Shown piece by piece: positions 8,001 through 11,870 of a DNA stretch of 11,870 nucleotides. Under the pieces are notes generated by a model. The model was not told the DNA's origin. It saw only the letters and a list, made by a program, of their open reading frames with translations, and did no database searches. Source of the DNA: Lutibacter sp. (GTDB taxonomy: Bacteria; Bacteroidota; Bacteroidia; Flavobacteriales; Flavobacteriaceae). How positions within the stretch are numbered: the stretch's first letter is position 1; every line of letters begins with the position of its first letter. Location of the stretch: assembly GCA_030748365.1 (NCBI GenBank), contig JASMME010000019.1, forward strand, positions 1 through 11,870, given 5' to 3'. A program made the position numbers and the translations under genes.

Positions 8001-10015
8001 ATTTTACAATGGACTTCGACAGTGACACTGCCCAAGCCTGCTTACCAGGAGACGCTACCCATACATTCACTTACCATACCTATGCTGGTTTTGGAGAAAC
8101 CACTACTTTTAGCGCTATAGGGAATCCTGCGGGGAGTACTGTTAGCTTCGACCCATCCACTGCCAATGCAGACGGTACGTCGGTAACTATGACGGTAAGT
8201 GGACTAGACAGTGGAATGACCGGAAATCATGCGATGACGGTTACCGGTAGTTCCGAGAGTCTTACAAAGGAACATGTCCTGGATTTAGCGGTATATAACA
8301 CCTCGCTATCCGCGCCGACACTTACAGCACCAGCTGATGGAATTACCGGCTTTTTATTGCCTTATACCCTTTCCTGGACAGAAAATGTCAGTGCAGCGAA
8401 CTATACGATAGAGATTGCCACCGATAACAGTTTTACCAACACGGTAGAAACAGGCAGCCCCACAACAAATAGTTACTTGGCCACCCTGCTAGAAGCCAAT
8501 ACTACCTATTACTGGCGGGTGAAGGTACTGGGTATCTGCGGAGGAAATAGCGATTATTCGACTGTTTTCAGTTTTACCACCGCTAATACCACCTGTGATG
8601 TCGGCACTGCGAGCGATACCCCCTTTGATGTTCCAGATAACAATCCCCAAGGGATAAGTTCAACAATAAACATTGCTGAAAACAAGAATGTGATTGATGT
8701 AAATGTGACGGTAAACATCTCTTATATTGCCTGGGCGGGTGATTTAACCCTCGTCCTTAGGAATCCACAAGGAATTTCTGTAGAACTGTCCTCCAACAAT
8801 GGAAGTAGTGGGGCCAACTATACCAACACTGTCTTTGATGACAGTGCAGATGACTCTATTACGGAAGGCAGTGCGCCTTTTACTGGTAGCTTCAGACCAG
8901 AGGGTAACCTCACTGACTTTAACGGGACTAATTCCATCGGTGACTGGACCTTGATAGTAGTTGATTCAGGAGCTGGTGACACAGGCACCCTGGACAGTTG
9001 GAGTATTGAAATCTGCGGTACGCCTTTTGTGGATGATGATGGTGATGGTATTGCCAACGAAAATGACATCTGCCCGAATACACCCGCTGGAGAAGCTGTA
9101 AACCCCAACGGTTGTGCAGAGAGCCAACTGGATGATGATGGTGACGGAATAATGAACAATGTAGACGATTGTCCCAACACACCCACTGGAGAAAATGTAA
9201 ATGACAACGGTTGTGCAGAGAGTCAACTGGATGATGATGGTGACGGGGTAATGAACGATATGGATCTTTGTCCGAATACACCCGCTGGAAGCAGTGTGAA
9301 TACCTCCGGATGTTTGACCCTGCCTGTTGACAACTTTAACATAACGGTTATTGGGGAGAGCTGTCCTGACCAAAACAACGGTCAAATTGAAATCAGTGCG
9401 GTGGCAAGCCACAATTACGTGGTCACAGTAAACGGAACGGACTATTCCTTGACAAACAATGCCCTGACCCTGGAAAATATGGCACCTGGTGTTTATACAA
9501 TCTGCTTTACAATTCCAGCACAAAACTATGAGCAGTGCCATACCACCAACATTACTGAAAGCAATAGTGTTACCGGGAAAACAAGTGTTCAGGACGGACA
9601 TATTGCTGTTGAAATACAGGCAGGAACAGCTCCTTACAGTGTTTTTGTCAACCAAAACAAGGTGCTTGAAACTTCCTCTAAATCTTTTAGTGTAAAAGCG
9701 AACCAGGGAGACATCGTGGAAATAAGTTCTGATATTTCTTGTGAAGGAAGCCTGACAAAAATCGTAGCTGTTACGGATTTGGTAAGGTATCCAAACCCTA
9801 CCGAAGGCATGCTTACCCTGGAACTTCCAGTAGACGCTGATATAAACAATGTGACCATTTCCCTGTACAATGTTCATGGCCAACTAATCTCGGCAAGGGA
9901 GTACGAAGTGAATAACGGAAAGGCATATATTAACCTCGAAGGGCAACCCGCTGGAATGTACCTGGCTACGGTTCACCTGGAGCTTCCGGTATCTATTAAG
10001 ATACAGAAACAATAA
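5018..10015 (+). CDS. Secreted multidomain reprolysin-like zinc metalloprotease with T9SS sorting domain
   Basis: This 1665-residue exported protease probably acts at the cell surface or outside the cell; its substrate is unknown. Residues 1-~25 are a signal peptide (hydrophobic core, ALQAQ end). Residues ~26-205 look like a reprolysin propeptide; C181 could act as a cysteine switch (inference). The catalytic domain (~206-413) has the zinc motif HExxHxxGxxH with H342, E343, H346 and H352, and a Met-turn at M375 (IMGYAG). Next come PKD/Ig-like domains (~423-544 and 545-647). Two copies of a 347-residue module follow (648-994, 995-1337), each Ig-like + fibronectin III + P domain. Three thrombospondin type 3 repeats (1339-1432), an SprB-like domain (from ~1438) and a T9SS type A domain with YPNP (from ~1589) complete it. 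ATG 5021 is an alternative start. The gene stands alone, divergent from ribF. Confidence 0.93.
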   Translation: MMRFFYPSKICLVLCCLTVGLALQAQEKSPLWTAIDKSEASTAKTLFKETKPRDYRLFTLRVNELKNTLVKAPQRGAKKGSKKMVLQFPNERGVLERFEVVEASVMAPELQAKYPSIRSYAGKGLDHPGASIRFSVSPLGFKGMVRRPGAATTIIEPYTKEATQYIVFDKGDRTDLKTFECLVEDAVQQKKTSSSYSLKNADDGILRTYRLAMSADGEYTQYFGGTKEAALAAINATMTRVNGVFEIDFNTTMVLIANTDDVIYTDPATDPYGSNPNSELQATLTAEIGEENYDIGHLVQQGADAGNAGCIGCVCVDGQKGSGITSFSSPEGDNFDIDFVAHEMGHQFGANHTFTQGSEGGTGTQMEPGSGSTIMGYAGITGATDVQDHSDPYFHAASIKQVTDYIKTTTCQTDTATGNNTPTADAGSDYTIPGGTPFVLTGDGTDADDDALTFCWEQFDENNAAHTFPSPTETSGVAFRSFPPIVEKYRYFPKMETVLTGNTTSQWEAVPTVSRDLTFRLTVRDNVAGGGQNNSDDMIVSVDGASGPFVVSSQASAENWDAGTAQTITWDVAGTDSAPVNCDTVSILFSTDGGNTFPITLASNIANNGSYDVIAPNETTTNGRIKIVADDNIFYTLNTSDIAVQASEFIMSFDQYSLAACAPTSVDYTFTYNTFLGFDEEAAFTASGNPDGTTVSFNPATATTDGTTVTMTLSGIETSMVGSHQIDVTGTSTTINKTTAVNLQVYSSNIATPVLNAPADGAVDLLSNDVLLSWEADVNVVTYTIDIATDSGFASIVESTTTGSNTYQPTALVANTSYYWRVKGTNNCGGDSGYTGVYAFTTANITCDSVSAINTPVAIPDGAGNNQAGSPLNSTITFPVNKTISDVNVTVNVTHSYVEDLVISLIAPDETRIVLFDRQCGSNDNISITYDDEAGASISCETPVTGTATPANALSGFDGKESAGTWTLEVVDYYNADAGTLESWSLDICGIPLPDFTMDFDSDTAQACLPGDATHTFTYHTYAGFGETTTFSAIGNPAGSTVSFDPSTANADGTSVTMTVSGLDSGMTGNHAMTVTGSSESLTKEHVLDLAVYNTSLSAPTLTAPADGITGFLLPYTLSWTENVSAANYTIEIATDNSFTNTVETGSPTTNSYLATLLEANTTYYWRVKVLGICGGNSDYSTVFSFTTANTTCDVGTASDTPFDVPDNNPQGISSTINIAENKNVIDVNVTVNISYIAWAGDLTLVLRNPQGISVELSSNNGSSGANYTNTVFDDSADDSITEGSAPFTGSFRPEGNLTDFNGTNSIGDWTLIVVDSGAGDTGTLDSWSIEICGTPFVDDDGDGIANENDICPNTPAGEAVNPNGCAESQLDDDGDGIMNNVDDCPNTPTGENVNDNGCAESQLDDDGDGVMNDMDLCPNTPAGSSVNTSGCLTLPVDNFNITVIGESCPDQNNGQIEISAVASHNYVVTVNGTDYSLTNNALTLENMAPGVYTICFTIPAQNYEQCHTTNITESNSVTGKTSVQDGHIAVEIQAGTAPYSVFVNQNKVLETSSKSFSVKANQGDIVEISSDISCEGSLTKIVAVTDLVRYPNPTEGMLTLELPVDADINNVTISLYNVHGQLISAREYEVNNGKAYINLEGQPAGMYLATVHLELPVSIKIQKQ
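6959..7999 (+). repeat. Protease module, copy A (Ig-like + FN3 + P domain)
   Basis: This segment encodes residues 648-994. It starts EFIMSFDQYSLAACAP, has an Ig-like part to ~748, an FN3 part (751-843, ending YYWRVK...AFTTAN) and a proprotein-convertase P domain (844-992, ending LESWSLDICG). It aligns end to end with the next 343 residues, with a period of 347 codons. The two copies are clearly related in protein but diverged in DNA, so the duplication is old. Confidence 0.85.
8000..9028 (+). repeat. Protease module, copy B (Ig-like + FN3 + P domain)
   Basis: This segment encodes residues 995-1337. It begins DFTMDFDSDTAQACLP, with the Ig-like part to ~1097, FN3 1098-1189 (YYWRVK...SFTTAN) and the P domain from 1190 ending LDSWSIEICG. 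All three sub-domains are in the same order as in copy A. It lacks two cysteines that copy A carries in its P domain (C920 and C940). Confidence 0.85.
9032..9313 (+). repeat. Three 99-bp tandem repeats encoding thrombospondin type 3 (Ca2+-binding) repeats
   Basis: Units start at 9032, 9131 and 9230, each opening with GATGATGATGGTGA, and encode 33-residue repeats of the form DDDGDGxxNxxDxCPNTPxGxxVNxxGC; the third is cut short after its final cysteine. The aspartate-rich DxDxDG loops are the family's calcium-binding sites, and such repeats often form a stiff linker before the T9SS sorting region in Bacteroidota exoproteins. DNA identity between units is high in places (for example GGTTGTGCAGAGAG before the second and third copies), much higher than between modules A and B. 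Confidence 0.9.
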
Positions 10016-10033
10016 GCGCAAACTAACACCTTT

Positions 10034-10064
10034 AAAAAAGAACCGCTTTTGGCGGTTCTTTTTT
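10034..10064. terminator. Bidirectional Rho-independent terminator between convergent genes
   Basis: AAAAAAGAACCGC (10034-10046) pairs perfectly with GCGGTTCTTTTTT (10052-10064) around the 5-nt loop TTTTG. The T run after the stem terminates the plus-strand protease transcript (stop at 10013-10015). The A run before it becomes a T run on the minus strand and serves the exonuclease gene, whose stop codon is 8 nt away. The stem, GC core and spacing are textbook. Confidence 0.9.
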
Positions 10065-10072
10065 TATGGTAG

Positions 10073-10810
10073 CTATCCATGGGCCACTGTCAAATAGCGT
10101 ATGTTTGAGGTCTGAATCAGGGGTTTATTACAAAAACGGAGTAGTAACTGCGCAACAGTAAGGGTATCCCTCTCACAATAAGCAACGATTCGGTCAATGT
10201 CTTTTGCTTGGTAGAAGACCCTTGCCACCTCGCTACCATCAATATCATCTTTTGGAGAGGGTATACCCAACACGTCACTTAGCAACTTTAAGGAAGTATA
10301 GTGTTTATAATCACCAAATTTCCATAATTCCATGGTGTCTAAATGTGGCACCTCCCAGGGTTTTTTACCAAATAAATGTAGTTTTTCTGGCAGGGCTAAC
10401 TGATGGATAATCATCCTCCTGGCGATATAGGGAAAATCAAACTCCTTGCCGTTATGGGCGCATAATACCTGGGCAGGTCGGCTAAAATGAGTCTGGAGTA
10501 AAGCGCCGAAATCCTGCAATATGCTTCGTTCATTGCCATAAAAAGACCTGATCCGAAAAGCAGCGGGGGCTAGCCCACTAAAATAGCCTACAGAGATACA
10601 AACAATCTTTCCAAACTCAGCCCAAATACCGGCACGCTCGTAAAAGGCCTCCGGGGTGTATTGATCGCGACGCTGGTAATGGGTCTTTTCGGCAAACAAA
10701 GCCTGCTTATACACAGGAAGGTCCTGGTAAGTTTCTACTTCAGGCACGGTCTCTATGTCGAGAAAAAGAATATTTGTAAAATCTGGCTTTATATTCATAT
10801 TTGACAGCAT
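10073..10810 (-). CDS. 3'-5' exonuclease, DEDDy family, PolB-exonuclease-like
   Basis: This 245-residue cytosolic protein matches the predicted 3'-5' exonucleases related to the proofreading domain of DNA polymerase B (Pfam DNA_pol_B_exo2 family). All the catalytic motifs are visible: Exo I with D18 and E20 in FLDIETVPE, Exo II with D125 in AHNGKEFDFPYIARR, and Exo III with Y211 and D215 in YCERDTLTVAQLL, which marks it as DEDDy. The segment KDDIDGSEVARVFY (187-200) is typical of this branch. The whole protein is the exonuclease fold, with no polymerase attached, so it probably trims DNA or RNA in repair or turnover; the exact substrate is not known. The start used is ATG 10808-10810; ATG 10796-10798 (MNIKPDF) is possible. 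It lies 31 nt after the lamin-tail protein gene on the same strand, so shared transcription is plausible, though no functional link is apparent. Confidence 0.88.
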   Translation of the reverse strand: MLSNMNIKPDFTNILFLDIETVPEVETYQDLPVYKQALFAEKTHYQRRDQYTPEAFYERAGIWAEFGKIVCISVGYFSGLAPAAFRIRSFYGNERSILQDFGALLQTHFSRPAQVLCAHNGKEFDFPYIARRMIIHQLALPEKLHLFGKKPWEVPHLDTMELWKFGDYKHYTSLKLLSDVLGIPSPKDDIDGSEVARVFYQAKDIDRIVAYCERDTLTVAQLLLRFCNKPLIQTSNIRYLTVAHG

Positions 10811-10841
10811 TTCTCAGCACAACACTTGTGGGAATACACCC

Positions 10842-11612
10842 CTACTTGATTAACAGTTTTTTAGTCACTTGGCTATTTCCTTGTTTTACTTCTAAAAAAT
10901 AGATTCCCTCTGACAGGTTTTCTATATTGATCAAGGAGCCAGCTTGAAAACGCTGTTGGTAAACAACCTTGCCCAACACCGAATAAATGCTGACTTGTAA
11001 GCTGGCGAAATTGGTTGTTTTAATGGTAATATGGCCTCCGCTGGCTGGGTTTGGATAAATCAAAAAATAGGGCACCGTGGTAACAGGCACCAATAATCCC
11101 TGCCCTTCATTAAGAAATGCCTCGGTTTTGGGAAGAGGAGACCGCCAACCAGTCTTTGCTCGTTGCAGTGAATGACCCACAGGGGTTTTGTCCGATTCCT
11201 TAACCCCTATATCTGTAGACGTCATGCCGGTTGCCGGCCCGGTTATGGCAGTTACAACACCTTCATAGCTTATAAATTCGAGTACCTGACCCTCAGGATC
11301 CACCAGCGCCAGGGCATCCTTGGGGCCATTTTGAATTTTTTGTTTGGGAAACCAGCGGGCGCCATAGCCACTCCCTTCATCATCTATGGTACCAGTTAAA
11401 GTTTCTTCGAGTCCATAAGATTTACCATTGCTCCCATTGTACAATAGTACCCTATAACCTTCTAGATCAGTACCGGCCGGTCCGGCTATTTCAAAACCTT
11501 CACCATCATCGTCCCCTTGGTTGTCATAATGTAATTCATTGATAAAAATCTCCTGTGCCCACAGGGTACCAGCCACGAGCATACAGAAGAAAAGGGTAGT
11601 TTTTCTTCGCAT
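10842..11612 (-). CDS. Secreted lamin-tail-like domain protein with T9SS type A sorting domain
   Basis: This 256-residue protein begins with a signal peptide (MRRKTTLFFCMLVAGTLWAQ, cleavage likely near A19). Residues ~21-165 resemble the beta-sandwich lamin-tail-like domains of bacterial exoproteins, with the characteristic opening FINELHYDNQGDDDGEGFEI and then LEGYRVLLYNG, ALALVDPEGQVLEFISYEG and HSLQRAKTGW near the end. Residues ~184-256 are a T9SS type A sorting domain (LIYPNPASGG ... LSEGIYFLEVKQG ... KKLLIK). No catalytic motif is seen, and mature residues contain no cysteine. Related domains often sit beside nuclease or phosphatase domains in larger exoproteins, so this is a stand-alone version whose function (binding, surface display) is unknown. 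The ATG is the only start that preserves the signal peptide. The gene is followed by the exonuclease gene after 31 nt. Confidence 0.88.
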   Translation of the reverse strand: MRRKTTLFFCMLVAGTLWAQEIFINELHYDNQGDDDGEGFEIAGPAGTDLEGYRVLLYNGSNGKSYGLEETLTGTIDDEGSGYGARWFPKQKIQNGPKDALALVDPEGQVLEFISYEGVVTAITGPATGMTSTDIGVKESDKTPVGHSLQRAKTGWRSPLPKTEAFLNEGQGLLVPVTTVPYFLIYPNPASGGHITIKTTNFASLQVSIYSVLGKVVYQQRFQAGSLINIENLSEGIYFLEVKQGNSQVTKKLLIK

Positions 11613-11703
11613 AACAATTTTTTTGGTAAAGCTATAAAAAAATCTGTAACCCTTTTAACAAAGGCTGTTCAGTCATTGTGGCGATGCTAACAATGCGGGG
11701 GTT
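11613..11703 (-). promoter_or_regulatory. Intergenic region with a weak candidate promoter for the lamin-tail protein gene
   Basis: In 91 nt the minus strand carries TTTG (11659-11662) and, 24 nt later, TAGCTTTA, close to the TAnnTTTG -7 element, with the ATG 15-20 nt beyond. The spacing is longer than usual, so this is a weak call. A 6-bp inverted repeat (CATTGT 11674-11679, ACAATG 11690-11695) follows the upstream gene's stop but has no T run. Confidence 0.25.
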
Positions 11704-11870
11704 CTATGTTAATTTTACATTATCATTTCGTTCTTTTTGCTTATTTTTTTGTTTCTTGATTTGTAGTTTAATCTTTTTAATTTGTTTTTTCTGAGATTCT
11801 TTCTGTTTTTCAGTTTTTAGGGTTTTATTCTCTGCTTTTTTAAGCAAATCTTCTTGTTTTGTCCACGGTG
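11704..11870 (-). CDS. Lysine-rich C-terminal end of an unrecognised protein (runs off right edge)
   Basis: Reading the minus strand from the right edge, an open frame of 54 complete codons ends at TAG (11704-11706). The visible peptide starts PWTKQEDLLKKAENKTLKTE and ends KQKERNDNVKLT. Eighteen of 54 residues are lysine, with many Q, E and N, one alanine and no glycine. It should be a charged helix or disordered tail, possibly nucleic-acid binding, but I do not recognise the family and the main domain is outside the window. The frame has no start codon in view, so it is called as a partial gene because it is open to the edge and agrees in strand with its neighbours. An AT-rich non-coding origin cannot be fully excluded. 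Confidence 0.55.
   Translation of the reverse strand, partial: PWTKQEDLLKKAENKTLKTEKQKESQKKQIKKIKLQIKKQKNKQKERNDNVKLT

Noticed and set aside
8966..9883. 305-codon open frame on the minus strand
   Set aside because: It lies wholly antisense to the protease. Its repeated segments are the shadow of the 99-bp Ca2+-repeat tract, and the product is Val/Ile/Cys/His-rich with no family resemblance.
11674..11695. Terminator after the right-edge gene
   Set aside because: A 6-bp inverted repeat CATTGT/ACAATG with no T run on either side.

Overview
The window looks like chromosomal DNA from a marine-type member of the Flavobacteriaceae (phylum Bacteroidota). The grounds are two secreted proteins ending in type IX secretion (T9SS) type A sorting domains, Bacteroidota-style TAnnTTTG promoter elements, and Bacteroidota-type versions of the housekeeping genes (SerS motif 2, short KsgA, DUF4286, PolB-like exonuclease). 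No tRNA, rRNA, insertion sequence, CRISPR array, phage or plasmid signature was found.

Left part (1-4714, all minus strand). Read in the direction of transcription, the order is ribF (riboflavin kinase/FAD synthetase, GTG start), serS (seryl-tRNA synthetase), a DUF4286 protein, rsmA/ksgA (16S rRNA dimethyladenosine transferase) and mgtE (Mg2+ channel, its C-terminus lost off the left edge). Gaps are small from serS onward (77, 15 and -11 nt), which suggests one transcript. A candidate promoter and a 10-bp hairpin lie between ribF and serS. The genes serve cofactor supply, translation, ribosome maturation and Mg2+ homeostasis; they form a housekeeping cluster, not a single pathway.

Middle (4715-10064). 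A 303-nt AT-rich divergent intergenic region carries candidate promoters for ribF and for the opposite gene, plus inverted repeats and two abutting 7-codon mini-ORFs in the long leader. It is followed by one very large plus-strand gene (1665 codons). Its product is a secreted reprolysin-like zinc metalloprotease. The order is signal peptide, propeptide, HExxHxxGxxH catalytic domain, Ig/PKD-like domains, a tandemly duplicated 347-residue module (Ig-like + fibronectin III + proprotein-convertase P domain), three 33-residue Ca2+-binding thrombospondin type 3 repeats, an SprB-like domain and the T9SS sorting domain. A strong bidirectional hairpin terminator follows.

Right part (10073-11870, all minus strand). 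These are a DEDDy 3'-5' exonuclease of the PolB-exonuclease-like family, a small secreted lamin-tail-like protein with a T9SS sorting domain, and the lysine-rich C-terminal end of an unrecognised gene cut by the right edge.

I do not see a new multi-gene system here. The parts most worth a second look are the modular protease with its duplicated module and near-identical 99-bp repeats, its structured leader, and the hairpin that would lie at the 5' end of the serS mRNA.
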